Position numbers and translations under genes: made by a program. DNA of 38,527 bases from Roseateles chitinivorans (lineage in GTDB: Bacteria; Pseudomonadota; Gammaproteobacteria; Burkholderiales; Burkholderiaceae_C), in the NCBI RefSeq assembly GCF_002761755.1, contig NZ_PEOG01000056.1, forward strand, positions 1 through 38,527, written 5' to 3'. The notes under the pieces were generated by a model. It made no database searches, was not told where the DNA came from, and was given only the letters and a program-made list of their open reading frames with translations. Each line of letters begins with the position of its first letter. Position 1 is the stretch's first letter. Shown in pieces: positions 8,016 to 16,642 of the stretch.

Positions 8016-10304
8016 TCAGCGCGCCAGCGTCCGCGCGAAGAAGGCGTCGATCGTCCGGTACAGATGCAGCTTCGCGCTGCGCCCGGCGATGCCGTGCGCC
8101 TTGCCCGGATAGATCATCAGCTCGAAGGGTCGCGCATCGTTCTGCAGCGCCTCGGTCAGGCGCAGCGTGTGCTCGAACAGCACGTTGTCGTCGGCCGTGC
8201 CGTGCACGATGAGCAGCGGCTTGGTCAGCAGCTTCGCCCGGGCCACCAGGTTGGCCTGGCGGTACGGCGCGGTCTCGCCGCCCTTGCCGTCCTGCGGCAT
8301 GCCCAGGTAGCGCTCGGTGTAGGCGGTGTCGTAGAGCGTCCAGTCGGTCGGCGGCGCGACCGCCACCGCGGCGGCCAGCGGGGTGTCGGCGTCCAGCATC
8401 GCGCGCTCCGCCAGGAAGCCGCCGTAGGACCAGCCGAAGAAGCCGATCCGCTTCGCATCCACACCCGCCACCTGCTTCGGCAATTGACGCACCGCCGCGA
8501 ACAGGTCGCCGACGTCCACCTCGCCGAACGCATGCCGATGCGCGCGCGTGAACTCGCGGTCGCGGTTCTGCATGCCCCGCGTGTCCAGCGTGAACACGCC
8601 GTAGCCGCGCCGCTGCCAATAGGCGATCAGGGCGGTGTCGCGGCTCCAGTTCCAGTTGGTCGTCGACGTGCCCGGACCGCCGTAGGCCATCGCAATCACC
8701 GGATGCGGACCGGTCCGGCCGTCCAGCGGCGCGAAGTAGAGCGCGTTCAGCGGCGTGCGTCCGTCAGCGGCGGTGATGTCCACCACCTGGGGCACCGGCA
8801 CGATGCGCGGCAGCAGCGGATCCGGTGCATCGCCCGGCAGCGCCACCGGCGGCGCGCCCGGCCGCACCGCCTGCAGCGACAGCGCCGGCGGCTCGCCCCA
8901 GGCGCCGCGCGTGACCAGCAGCTGGCGGCAGTCGCCGTCGCCGCGCGCATCGCGCCATTGACGCGGTTGAGCGCCATCCAGCGCACGCCGCGTGCCGTCC
9001 AGGTCGATCGCGAAGAGCTCGCGCGAGCGGCCGCGGTCGCGGGCCGCCGCGTAGACCACCGTCTTGCCGTCGCTGCACACGCGGTGGGCGACCGGCTCCG
9101 GCTCGTTCGTCAGCGCACGACGCTCGCCGGTGCGGCGATCCACCAGGACCAGCTGCCGGCGGCCCGAGGCTTCACTCGACCACAGCAGCGCCGGCTGGCC
9201 CGAGAGCTGCAGGCCGTCGATCTCGAGCAGATCGTCATGCACTTCGACCCAGGCCGGATCGCGCTCGTCGATCACCGTGCGACCGGGGCCGGCGCCGTGG
9301 GCGTACTCGGTCAGCGCCAGCTTGCGTTGATCGCGGGTCAGCGTCTGCAGCCACGGCGTGCCGTCGCCGAACCAGCCGGCCCGCGCCACGTATTCCGCAT
9401 CCATCGGCAGCGGCAGCGGCGTCATGCGGCCGTCGGCCACCTGCAACGTCCATGCGGTCACGCGAGCGTTCTGCTCGCCGGCGCCCGGATAGCGCTGCTG
9501 CGTCATCGTCGTGCGGTCGGCGAAGATCTGCGCCCGCGTCTTCACCGGCACCGCGCTCTCGTCGACATTCAGCGCCAGCAGCTGCCGACCGTCCGGCGAC
9601 CACCAGTAGCCGCGCTGGCGGCTCAACTCCTCCGCCGCGATGAACTCGGCCAGGCCCCAGAAGCGGGTCTCGGTCGCGCCCTGCGTCAGCGCACGCGCGT
9701 CGCCGCCGTCCAGCGGCTGCACCCACAGCTCGCCGCCCTTCACGTAGGCGATGCGACTGCCGTCGGGCGAGCAGGTCGGGTCCTGCTCCGGCACCTGCTC
9801 GTCGCTCGTCAGGCGCTGAGCCTTCGGCCCCTGGTCGGTGAGGCGCACCAGGTACAGGTCGCCCGACAGCGGGAACAGCAGCGCCTTGCCCGACGGGCCG
9901 CACCACTGGTAGCCGGTGATGCCGCCCTGCGAGATCCGCTTGCGCTCCAGCGCCATGCGCTCCGCCTCGGTCAGCTGCTGGCTGCGGCCCCCCAGCACCT
10001 CCGTGGCCGACACCAGCTTGCGAGGCGCGCCGCCGGCCGCCGGCTGCGCCCACAGCTCGAGCTGGTCGCTGTCGGCCTCGGACGGGCGCAGGTAGCTGAC
10101 CCAGGCGCCATCGGGCGAGATCTCGGCCTGGCGCACCAGCCGGCCCTGCAGCGGCGGATCGCCGAAGACCCGTTCCAGCGTGAGCGGGGTCACGCCCTTG
10201 TCCTTCGCCGTCGTGGCGGGCGCGGTCGAGGCGGCATCGGCGAACACCGGCGCCAATGCGGCGGCGAGCGCCAGCAGGCGCGTGGTCAGCAGGGAAGCGG
10301 TCAT
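8016..10304 (-). CDS. Dipeptidyl-peptidase IV-type S9 family serine peptidase
   Basis: 762-aa exported peptidase. A signal peptide (about residues 1-25, cleavage near ADA-AS) is followed by a beta-propeller DPPIV_N domain and a C-terminal alpha/beta-hydrolase. The catalytic triad can be placed as Ser626 (GWSYGG), Asp705 (HGTADDNV) and His737 (KAHGIAG), nearly the numbering of human DPP4 (630/708/740). The propeller has the EFIAAEELSRQRGYWWSPDG motif, whose Glu pair binds the substrate N-terminus in DPP IV enzymes, so release of Xaa-Pro dipeptides in the periplasm is likely. Its ATG overlaps the dusC stop (ATGA), implying translational coupling to a tRNA-modifying enzyme with no obvious functional link. 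Confidence 0.92.
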   Translation of the reverse strand: MTASLLTTRLLALAAALAPVFADAASTAPATTAKDKGVTPLTLERVFGDPPLQGRLVRQAEISPDGAWVSYLRPSEADSDQLELWAQPAAGGAPRKLVSATEVLGGRSQQLTEAERMALERKRISQGGITGYQWCGPSGKALLFPLSGDLYLVRLTDQGPKAQRLTSDEQVPEQDPTCSPDGSRIAYVKGGELWVQPLDGGDARALTQGATETRFWGLAEFIAAEELSRQRGYWWSPDGRQLLALNVDESAVPVKTRAQIFADRTTMTQQRYPGAGEQNARVTAWTLQVADGRMTPLPLPMDAEYVARAGWFGDGTPWLQTLTRDQRKLALTEYAHGAGPGRTVIDERDPAWVEVHDDLLEIDGLQLSGQPALLWSSEASGRRQLVLVDRRTGERRALTNEPEPVAHRVCSDGKTVVYAAARDRGRSRELFAIDLDGTRRALDGAQPRQWRDARGDGDCRQLLVTRGAWGEPPALSLQAVRPGAPPVALPGDAPDPLLPRIVPVPQVVDITAADGRTPLNALYFAPLDGRTGPHPVIAMAYGGPGTSTTNWNWSRDTALIAYWQRRGYGVFTLDTRGMQNRDREFTRAHRHAFGEVDVGDLFAAVRQLPKQVAGVDAKRIGFFGWSYGGFLAERAMLDADTPLAAAVAVAPPTDWTLYDTAYTERYLGMPQDGKGGETAPYRQANLVARAKLLTKPLLIVHGTADDNVLFEHTLRLTEALQNDARPFELMIYPGKAHGIAGRSAKLHLYRTIDAFFARTLAR

Positions 10305-11551
10305 GCGGCGATCAGCGTGTCGCTGTCTTGTCGTTGATCGGAATCGGTGGGGCGGTCCGCCCTGGCACGGCCGGCGGCATCGGCAGAACCGGCGGCTGCG
10401 GCGATATCGGCGTCATTGGCGGCCACAGGCGCATCTCCGGCAATGACGACGTTGCGCCCGGGGGAGGCATCGAGGTTGTCGTCCGCCTCGCAGGCGGAGA
10501 AGGCGTCGACCAGCTCGTCCTCATCGCCGGCCTCAGGCGGTGGCGCCTTGGGATCGAGCGCGTCGCCGAAGAGCGCCAGCGCCAGCTGGTCCGGCGCATT
10601 GATCGTGCGCACGCGCTGGTAGGTGTCCTCGGCTTCGGGATACCGGCGCCGCAGATAGTGCAGCCACTGCTTGAGCCGGCCGGCCTGATGGCGCGTCGCG
10701 ACCTTGCGACGCACCTGCGCGAAGAAGCCCGCCATCAGCGGCAGCATCTCGGTCCATGGCAGCGTGCCGACCGTCGCCGTGTCCGCCGTGTCCGCCGGGC
10801 CGGAGGTGCCGGTGCCGGTCCCGGTGCCGGTGCCGAGCACCGCGCGCAACGCCAGCGCCAGACCGGGATCGGCCACCATGCCGCGACCGAGCATCAGCGA
10901 GGTGCAACCCGATTCGCGCAGGCAGCGCAGCGCGTCCTCCACGGTCCACACCTCGCCGTTGGCGACGACGCTGATCGCCACGGCCTCTCGCACGACGGCG
11001 ATCTGATCCCAGTAGGCCGGCGGCTTGTAGCCGTCGCGCTTGGTGCGGCCATGCACCACCAGCTCGGACGCACCCGCCGCCTCGATCGCGCGGGCGCAGT
11101 CGAGCATGCGCTCGCGGTCCTCGTTGCCGAGCCGCATCTTGGCCGACACCGGCAGATGCGCCGGCACGGCGCGACGCACCGCGGCGACGATTTCGCCGAC
11201 GAGTTCGGGCTCGTCCAGCAGCACCGCGCCGCCGCGATGACGGTTCACCGTCTTGGCGGGGCAGCCGAAGTTCAGGTCGATGCCTTCCGGATCCAGCTCT
11301 GCCAGGCGCGCGGCGTTCTCGGCCAGGCACTGCGGATCCGAGCCCAGCAGCTGCGCCCGCACCGGCACGCCGGCGCGCGTGCGTCCCCCGTTCAGCAGCT
11401 CGGGCACGATGCGGGTGAACACGCGGCGCGGCAGCAGCTGATCGGTGACGCGGATGAACTCGGAGACGCAGCGGTCCACGCCACCGACACGGGTCAGCGT
11501 GTCGCGCAGCATGTGGTCCAGCAGGCCCTCCATGGGCGCCAGCAGAATCAT
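10301..11551 (-). CDS. dusC: tRNA-dihydrouridine(16) synthase DusC with insert and C-terminal extension
   Basis: FMN enzyme reducing uridine in the D-loop of tRNA. The start MILLAPMEGLLDHMLRDTL, then RVTDQLLP, DLNFGCPAKTVNRHRGGA (catalytic Cys, here GCP), HLPVSAKMRLG, ELVVHGRTK, VANGEVW and MLGRGMV align throughout with E. coli DusC (315 aa). This protein is 416 aa: it has a Gly-Thr repeat insert (encoded by hexamer repeats at 10805-10834) followed by ADTADTATVG, and an acidic, Ala/Asp-rich tail of about 80 residues after the tRNA-binding domain (KQWLHYLRRRYPEAEDTY). The start at 11551 matches the family N-terminus; a longer frame begins at 11617. A minus-strand TATGCT at 11613-11618 may be the -10. 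The last bases overlap the peptidase ATG. Confidence 0.93.
   Translation of the reverse strand: MILLAPMEGLLDHMLRDTLTRVGGVDRCVSEFIRVTDQLLPRRVFTRIVPELLNGGRTRAGVPVRAQLLGSDPQCLAENAARLAELDPEGIDLNFGCPAKTVNRHRGGAVLLDEPELVGEIVAAVRRAVPAHLPVSAKMRLGNEDRERMLDCARAIEAAGASELVVHGRTKRDGYKPPAYWDQIAVVREAVAISVVANGEVWTVEDALRCLRESGCTSLMLGRGMVADPGLALALRAVLGTGTGTGTGTSGPADTADTATVGTLPWTEMLPLMAGFFAQVRRKVATRHQAGRLKQWLHYLRRRYPEAEDTYQRVRTINAPDQLALALFGDALDPKAPPPEAGDEDELVDAFSACEADDNLDASPGRNVVIAGDAPVAANDADIAAAAGSADAAGRARADRPTDSDQRQDSDTLIAA
10805..10834. repeat. Hexanucleotide tandem repeat (GGTGCC, 5 units) inside dusC
   Basis: Five tandem hexamers, one with a single change (GGTCCC), encode a Gly-Thr run on the minus strand. 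A nearby 9-mer duplication (GTGTCCGCC twice, about 10779-10797) adds further length. Six- and nine-base units keep the frame, so slippage would change protein length, not switch the gene off. Confidence 0.85.
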
Positions 11552-11678
11552 CGGAAGCAAGGGGGATCCGCCGTGCTCGTGGCGCCGCGGACCGGGGTCT
11601 GGAAAGGCCGAGAGCATAGCGGAAGCGCCTGTTCCAGGGCCTCTGCGCCTACCGCCAGGGCCTCCACCATGGTGGACC

Positions 11679-12254
11679 TCACTGGTTGTCCGCGTCGCCC
11701 CCGGCGCCGGACGCCCCGCGCTGCTTCGCCAGCGCCTCGTCGCGGTCGCGCACGCTCAGCCACAGCCGCACGTCGAATTCCAGCTGCGCGTACGCCGGCT
11801 CCATGTGGTGGCACAGCGCGTAGAAGGCCTTGTCGTGCTCAAGCTCCTTCAGGTGCGCCAGCTCATGCACGACGATCATCCGCAGGAACTCCGCCGGCGC
11901 CTCGCGGAACAGCGTCGCGACCCGGATCTCGCGGCGGGTCTTGAGCCGGTTGCCCTGCACCACCGCCTGGCGCGTGTGCGTGCCCAGCGCATGCTGGATG
12001 ACCTTGAGCCTGGCGTCGTAGGCCACCAGCGCCAGCGGTCCAGCGTTGCGCATGAAGCGCTGCTTCAAGGCCTGGGTGTAGTCGAACAGCGCCTTGTCGC
12101 TGCGGACCTCATGCGGCTCCGGATACTTGCGCGCCAGCAGCGGGCCGAGCTCGCCCGCGTCCAGCAACTGCCGCGCCTGCGCCACCAGCGCCGGCGAATA
12201 GCCCTGCAGGTACTTCACCGCGCCGTCACTGCGTCGCCGCGGCCGGCGCGCCAT
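11679..12254 (-). CDS. YgjP-type (M48-like) zinc metallopeptidase
   Basis: 191-aa cytosolic protein aligning along its length with E. coli YgjP: YLQGYSPALV, KALFDYTQALKQRFMRNA, KTRREIRVATLFREAPAEFL, then the zinc motif HELAHLKELEHDKAF (HExxH plus a downstream His) and HMEPAYAQLEFDVRLWLS. Family members carry the DUF45/YgjP metal-dependent hydrolase domain; the E. coli protein has been described as a stress-related, UTP-linked enzyme, but activity is poorly settled. The ATG at 12254 overlaps the upstream M3 gene by 29 nt; a GTG at 12218, seven bases after the M3 stop and directly before the conserved YLQGY, is an equally plausible start. Either way it is coupled to the peptidase gene. Confidence 0.88.
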   Translation of the reverse strand: MARRPRRRSDGAVKYLQGYSPALVAQARQLLDAGELGPLLARKYPEPHEVRSDKALFDYTQALKQRFMRNAGPLALVAYDARLKVIQHALGTHTRQAVVQGNRLKTRREIRVATLFREAPAEFLRMIVVHELAHLKELEHDKAFYALCHHMEPAYAQLEFDVRLWLSVRDRDEALAKQRGASGAGGDADNQ

Positions 12255-14157
12255 AGTGCGCGCCGATCCACTGCTCGAAGCGGTCGAACATCGCGCGCTC
12301 CGCCGCATCGCCGCCATCGCCGTTGTCGGCGAGCACCTCCGCCCCATGGACCACCATCACCCGCGCCTGCAGCGGCGGGCCGTCGTCGGTGCGCGCGCCG
12401 CGGCGCTCGGCCGCCTCGAGCTGGTCGAGCGCCTTCGCCCAGGCCTGTTCCACCGTCTCGTCGCAGGCCTCGGCCAGGTAGCGCGCCGAGAAGCCCTCGC
12501 CGGTCAGCTTGCGCAGCGTCTGGTCATGGGTGAGGCTGTTGCCCGGCGCCCAGTACGCCTCGGCCAGGGCGGGGCCGATCGCCGGGTTGTCGGTCAGGTA
12601 GCCGTCGCGGCGCAGGAAGAAGGCCCGCGTCTGGTAGACGGCCATGTGGGCGAGCAGGTAGCCCTGGTAGGACGCGGCGGACTCCTGGTTGAGCAGGTGC
12701 GGGATCGCCAGGATCGGCCGCGGCGCGCGGTCCACGCCCTGGATGCGCCGCTCCGTCGCGCGCGCCAGCGCCAGCACCGCCTCGGGCGTGCGCTCGGCAT
12801 CGGGCATCGCGTACAGCGCCGCCTCGAAATACGCCACCACCGCGATGGCGCGCTCGTCGAAGGCGCGCATCGGCTGCGTCGCGGCGATGCGCTCATGGAT
12901 CAGCTTGTCGGGCATCTGCGCGCCATCGACGGTCCGCGCGTAGCGCTTGAGCCAGTCCGCGTCGCCCAGCAGGCTGTCACAGAACATCGACTGCGTCTCG
13001 GCATAGGCCATCGAGGTCGGCGCGAACTCCTGCGAGAAGCACGGCGCGTTCTGCGTCACGTTGGCGAAGTGCGCCGCATGGCCGCCTTCATGGAACAGCG
13101 TCACCAGCCCGCGCGCGCCGCTGCCGATCTGGTCAGGCTTGGCCTCGGCGGTGAAGTTGATCTCGCCAGCGTGCCAGCGTCCCTGCTCGTCGAACCAGGT
13201 CGGCAACGGGCCATGGCAGAAGCCGTTCTGGTACTTGCCCGGCCGCTGCAGCAGGTCCAGCCGCATCGTCGCGCCGCGGTACTGGATGCCCAGGCGGCGG
13301 AAGCTCTGCACCCAGCGGCGCAGCGCCGGGCCGAACGGCAGGTAGGGATCCAGGCGCCGGGTCACGTCGCCAGCGCTGTGGAAGCGCAGGTTCCAGGGCT
13401 CCAGGGCCGAGGGGCCATGGCGCGCCACGAGCCCGTCGAGCGCGCGCGCCTGCGCCGCCTCGGTCCGCGCGACGAAGTCGTCGAGGATGCCGAACAGCTC
13501 CGCCTTGGTCATGCGCTCGTTCTTGCGCAGCTTCATCTCGAAGTAGTCGCTGAAGCCCAGCGCACGCGCCAGCCGATTGCGCAGCGCGACGATCTCCAGG
13601 AAGCCGTTGTCCAGCACCCAGCGCTCCACCGCGGCCAGCCCGTCGTAGGAACTGCGCCGGCGCGACTCGTCCGGATTCGTCGACGCATTGGTCGACAGCA
13701 TCGTCAGCGTCGCGGCCTCGGTCTCGCCGCGGTCGTTGACATGGGTCGGCGCGAAGTCCTTGCGCTTGGCGAAGAGGATGCGCTCGGCCTCGATCAGCTC
13801 CGTCATCAGGCGCCGGCCTTCGTCGTTGTCGATGATGTTGGCCTCGAACACGCCCAGCCAGCCGCGCAGCCCATGCGCCAGCGCCTTCGCCGCCCCGGCG
13901 TCCGGCGTGGCCGCGAGCACCGCATCGACCGCCGCCAGGTGCGCACGCGTCGCGGCCAGGCGATCGGAGTCGGCGATGAAGGCCTTGTAGTCGGTCTCCG
14001 CGCGGCCGAAGCCCTCGTGGTCGTCGCTGGTCGCCATGTAGGTGGACCAGAACAGGTCTTCCTTGCGCTTGTGCACCGCGACATAGTCGCGATTGAGCTG
14101 GTCGAAGAAGGCCTGGGCGGCCTGGACGGCCGGCGTGGGATGCGAGGTGTCGGGCAT
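12226..14157 (-). CDS. M3 family oligopeptidase
   Basis: 643-aa zinc metallopeptidase of the thimet/PepF superfamily, expected to cut short peptides in the cytoplasm (no signal peptide). The active site HEGGH is at residues 356-360 with Glu387 (AYAETQSM) as third ligand, 27 residues after the second His as in M3 enzymes. Upstream it has an all-helical region with NASTNPDESRRRSSYDGL and ALGFSDYFEMKLRKNERM, and C-terminal FLRRDGYLTDNPAIGPALAE. The gene is divergent from the ferredoxin gene over only 24 nt. Its ATG has no Shine-Dalgarno site but has TAAGCT six bases before it on the minus strand, fitting a leaderless transcript. Confidence 0.9.
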   Translation of the reverse strand: MPDTSHPTPAVQAAQAFFDQLNRDYVAVHKRKEDLFWSTYMATSDDHEGFGRAETDYKAFIADSDRLAATRAHLAAVDAVLAATPDAGAAKALAHGLRGWLGVFEANIIDNDEGRRLMTELIEAERILFAKRKDFAPTHVNDRGETEAATLTMLSTNASTNPDESRRRSSYDGLAAVERWVLDNGFLEIVALRNRLARALGFSDYFEMKLRKNERMTKAELFGILDDFVARTEAAQARALDGLVARHGPSALEPWNLRFHSAGDVTRRLDPYLPFGPALRRWVQSFRRLGIQYRGATMRLDLLQRPGKYQNGFCHGPLPTWFDEQGRWHAGEINFTAEAKPDQIGSGARGLVTLFHEGGHAAHFANVTQNAPCFSQEFAPTSMAYAETQSMFCDSLLGDADWLKRYARTVDGAQMPDKLIHERIAATQPMRAFDERAIAVVAYFEAALYAMPDAERTPEAVLALARATERRIQGVDRAPRPILAIPHLLNQESAASYQGYLLAHMAVYQTRAFFLRRDGYLTDNPAIGPALAEAYWAPGNSLTHDQTLRKLTGEGFSARYLAEACDETVEQAWAKALDQLEAAERRGARTDDGPPLQARVMVVHGAEVLADNGDGGDAAERAMFDRFEQWIGAHYGAPAAATQ

Positions 14158-14163
14158 CGGCGC

Positions 14164-14169
14164 AGCTTA
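14164..14169 (-). promoter_or_regulatory. Candidate -10 (TAAGCT) for leaderless M3 peptidase gene
   Basis: Read on the minus strand, TAAGCT is followed by six bases and the ATG at 14157. No Shine-Dalgarno site and no convincing -35 at 17 nt are seen. The site lies in the 24-nt divergent gap shared with the ferredoxin gene. Confidence 0.45.
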
Positions 14170-14181
14170 GCGCAGGGCATC

Positions 14182-14691
14182 ATGGCGCCCATGAGTCACG
14201 CCCCTGACGCCGCCGGGGACTCCGGCCACCGCCCCGCCGCTTCCCCCGACGTTTCCCCCGACGCTTCCCCGACCGAGTCCCTGTCCGGGTCTCTGTCGGA
14301 GCCCCTCGCCCACCCCGCCGTCGCCGCCCCCGCCGACGCGTCCGTCGCCGCCCCCGACGCGGCGGCCCGCCCGGCGGTCCACAGCGTGGCGCTCCAGCCC
14401 CAGGGCTGGCGCTTCGACGCGCCCGAGGACCAGACCCTGCTGCTCGCCGCGCTGGACCATGGCCTGCGCCTGCCGCATTCCTGCCGCAACGGCACCTGCC
14501 GGGCCTGCATCGCCCGGCTGGTCAGCGGGCGCATCGGCTACCGCATCGAATGGCCGGGCCTGTCCCGCGAGGAGAAGGACGAGGGCTGGATCCTGCCCTG
14601 CGTCGCCTGCGCGCGCTCGGACCTGGTGCTGGACCAGCCGCAGGCGATCAACCTGTTCGACGTCCCGCCGCCGCCCAGCGCCCGCCGGTGA
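14182..14691 (+). CDS. 2Fe-2S ferredoxin domain protein with long disordered N-terminus
   Basis: 169-aa protein. Residues from about 70 onward form a plant-type ferredoxin domain: HSCRNGTCRACIARLVSG supplies Cys with C-x4-C-x2-C spacing and LPCVACA supplies the fourth ligand. The first 65 residues are low-complexity Ser/Pro/Asp/Ala, built partly from a tandem 12-base repeat (SPDVSPDASPT at about 14245-14280), and look disordered. The insert YRIEWPGLSREEKDEGW between third and fourth Cys is usual for stand-alone ferredoxins of this type in Betaproteobacteria. AGGG four bases before 14182 favours this ATG; 14191 is the alternative. Likely an electron carrier; partner unknown. Confidence 0.85.
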   Translation: MAPMSHAPDAAGDSGHRPAASPDVSPDASPTESLSGSLSEPLAHPAVAAPADASVAAPDAAARPAVHSVALQPQGWRFDAPEDQTLLLAALDHGLRLPHSCRNGTCRACIARLVSGRIGYRIEWPGLSREEKDEGWILPCVACARSDLVLDQPQAINLFDVPPPPSARR

Positions 14692-14904
14692 CGCCCCTCG
14701 CACGCGGCGGACCGGCGCCGACGCGAAAACCCGACATGCCCGCGCGCAGCGGCCGCTTCCGCGCTTTTGTTCACGCGATACCCCGCATATCCATCGATCA
14801 GGCGTCACCCTGACAAGGCAGCATCCCGTCCATCTCACGGAAACACAACGACGCCATCGCCGCGCCCACGAGGCCGGCCGGGCGCGCAGAAGAAGGACCT
14901 CCGA
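14692..14904. other. Intergenic region upstream of chemoreceptor gene
   Basis: No gene is seen in these 213 bases. It holds a slightly A+T-richer patch (about 14765-14830) that probably contains the chemoreceptor promoter; I could not match a clear sigma-70 or sigma-28 site. The only definite element is the AGAAGGA ribosome site at about 14890-14897. Confidence 0.4.
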
Positions 14905-16449
14905 ATGCTGAACTTGAATCGATGGCGGCTGCGCAGCCGCGTGCTGGCCGGTTTCGCGCTGGTGATCGTGCTGATGGCGGTGGCCTCGGCGGTGGGCGTG
15001 ATCCGCGTGTCGATGCTGCACCAGCGCATCGAGCGCCTGGTCGAGGTCGACATGCACACGCTGGAACTGTCGCGCCAGTGGTCCGGCCTGACCGAAGGCA
15101 ACATCCAGCGCCGCATCGTGCAGCTGGTCGTCGACGACGAGACCTTCGTCAAGGCGTTCACCGCCCGCTCCAAGGAGCTGTCGGCGCGCATCGACAAGAT
15201 CCAGAAGGAGCTCGATGAGAACGTCACCGACCCGGTGGGCAGCAAGCTGATCGACGAGATCGGCGCGGCGCGCAAGAAGTACCAGGACGCGCGCGACGCC
15301 ACGGTCAAGGCCAAGGAAGGCGGCCAGGACGTCAAGCCGGTGGCGGCGACGCAGCTGATCCCCGCAATGAACGACTACCTCGCGGCGATCGACAAGTTCG
15401 CCGAGCACACCCGTGACCTGTTGCAGGACGCCCGCAAGGAGGCCCAGGCCGAAGCGGCGAGCACCCGCAACCTGGTCATCGCGCTGATGGTGGTGGCGAT
15501 CGCGCTCGGCGTGGGCATCGCCCTGGTGATCACGCGCTCGGTGACCGAGCCCCTGGCCGAGGCCCAGGCGCTGAGCCGGGCGATCGCCGACGGCGATCTG
15601 AGCCGCCGCGGCGGCGAGGTCGACGGCACCGACGAGGTCGCTGCGCTGCGCCGCTCGCTGCAGGAGATGCAGCAGCGACTGGCCGACACCATCGCCGGCG
15701 TGCGCTCCGCCGCGGACCAGGTCCGTCACGCCTCGTCCGAGATCGCCACCGGCAATGCCGACCTCTCCAACCGGACCGAGCAGGCGGCCAGCAGCCTGGA
15801 GGAAACCGGCGCCGCGATGGCGCAACTCGGCGAGGGCGTGAAGCTCAATGCCGAGTCCGCCCGCGAGGCCGATGCGCTGGCGCAGACCGCATCCCAGGTC
15901 GCCGGCCGCGGCGGCGCGATGGTGGAGCAGGTCGTGGCGACGATGAACGAGATCCAGCAGTCGTCCAACAAGATCGCCGACATCATCGGCGTCATCGACG
16001 GCATCGCGTTCCAGACCAACATCCTGGCGTTGAACGCAGCGGTGGAAGCCGCCCGCGCCGGCGAGCAGGGGCGCGGTTTCGCGGTCGTCGCGGGCGAGGT
16101 GCGCTCGCTGGCGCGCCGCAGCGCGGAAGCGGCCAAGGAGATCAAGACGCTGATCTCGGCCTCGGTCGAACGCGTCGACGGCGGCTCGCGCCTGGTCGGC
16201 GAGACCGGCTCGACGATGCGCGAGATCGTCAGCAGCGTCGAGCGGGTGACGCGCATCATCGGCGAGATCTCGGCCTCCAGCGCGGCCCAGTCGCTGACGC
16301 TGGGCGAGATCGGCCAGGCGGTGCGACAGCTCGACCAGATGACGCAGCAGAACGCGGCGCTGGTCGAGGAATCGGCCGCGGCGGCGGAGTCGCTGAAGGA
16401 TCAGTCCGCGCAGCTCGTCGACGCAGTGGCGAGCTTCAAGCTCGGCTGA
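14905..16449 (+). CDS. Methyl-accepting chemotaxis protein (Tar-like topology)
   Basis: 514-aa receptor. TM1 at about residues 12-34, periplasmic four-helix-bundle sensor domain 35-188, TM2 189-211, HAMP 212-265 (SVTEPLAEAQALSRAIADGD), then the signalling domain with the invariant hairpin tip region IDGIAFQTNILALNAAVEAA (365-384) and GRGFAVVAGEVRSLARRSAE. It would relay ligand binding to CheA/CheW at the cell pole. Candidate methylation helices carry E/Q-rich heptads (TEQAASSLEETGAAM). There is no C-terminal CheR-binding pentapeptide. AGAAGGA upstream supports the start at 14905. Its ligand cannot be inferred and no other chemotaxis gene is present. Confidence 0.95.
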   Translation: MLNLNRWRLRSRVLAGFALVIVLMAVASAVGVIRVSMLHQRIERLVEVDMHTLELSRQWSGLTEGNIQRRIVQLVVDDETFVKAFTARSKELSARIDKIQKELDENVTDPVGSKLIDEIGAARKKYQDARDATVKAKEGGQDVKPVAATQLIPAMNDYLAAIDKFAEHTRDLLQDARKEAQAEAASTRNLVIALMVVAIALGVGIALVITRSVTEPLAEAQALSRAIADGDLSRRGGEVDGTDEVAALRRSLQEMQQRLADTIAGVRSAADQVRHASSEIATGNADLSNRTEQAASSLEETGAAMAQLGEGVKLNAESAREADALAQTASQVAGRGGAMVEQVVATMNEIQQSSNKIADIIGVIDGIAFQTNILALNAAVEAARAGEQGRGFAVVAGEVRSLARRSAEAAKEIKTLISASVERVDGGSRLVGETGSTMREIVSSVERVTRIIGEISASSAAQSLTLGEIGQAVRQLDQMTQQNAALVEESAAAAESLKDQSAQLVDAVASFKLG

Positions 16450-16463
16450 CTGCCCTCGCCACT

Positions 16464-16577
16464 GGCCCTCACCCCGCCCTCTCCCGCAGGCCGGAGCGGG
16501 AGTTCGACCGATGCCCCTCGCAGGGCTGGCCCTTCTTTCCCCCTCGCCCGCTTGCGGGAGAGGGCGGGGCGAAGGCC
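16464..16577. repeat. REP-like imperfect 25-bp inverted repeat with nested hairpins
   Basis: Arms at 16464-16488 and 16553-16577 are complementary over 25 bp with two mismatches, including a perfect 17-bp core (16472-16488/16553-16569). Smaller stems sit inside: 16481-16487/16496-16502 and 16541-16551/16554-16564. The CCCTCTCCCGC...GCGGGAGAGGG type core is a common form of dispersed intergenic repeat in GC-rich proteobacteria. It lies between the chemoreceptor and selO genes and may also serve as the 3' boundary of the former. Confidence 0.75.
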
Positions 16578-16604
16578 AGAGGCCTCACGCACGAAGCAGT
16601 GCCG

Positions 16605-16628
16605 CCCTTGGCCCGATAGGGGCAAGGG
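16605..16628 (+). promoter_or_regulatory. Hairpin just upstream of selO
   Basis: 10-bp arms at 16605-16614 and 16619-16628 with one mismatch and a GATA loop. It ends 20 nt before the selO start codon, in the region where the -35 and spacer of the putative promoter would be. It may be part of the adjoining REP-like element. Confidence 0.45.
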
Positions 16629-16636
16629 TGCGTCGG

Positions 16637-16642
16637 TAAACT
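16637..16642 (+). promoter_or_regulatory. Candidate -10 (TAAACT) for leaderless selO operon
   Basis: TAAACT, then GCCTCG, then the selO ATG at 16649. No Shine-Dalgarno sequence precedes the ATG. The same layout (TAGACT-GCCCCG-ATG) occurs before the GNAT gene at 26467. No good -35 was seen. Confidence 0.5.

Noticed and set aside
8064..10337. Very long open frame on the plus strand opposite the S9 peptidase and dusC
   Set aside because: Composition is Arg/Ala/Gly/Gln-rich with no family resemblance, as expected for the antisense of a GC-rich coding region; the minus-strand genes have clear motifs.
12256..14181. Upstream extension of the ferredoxin frame across the M3 gene
   Set aside because: Only the portion after 14182 has ferredoxin similarity; the rest is antisense to the M3 peptidase.
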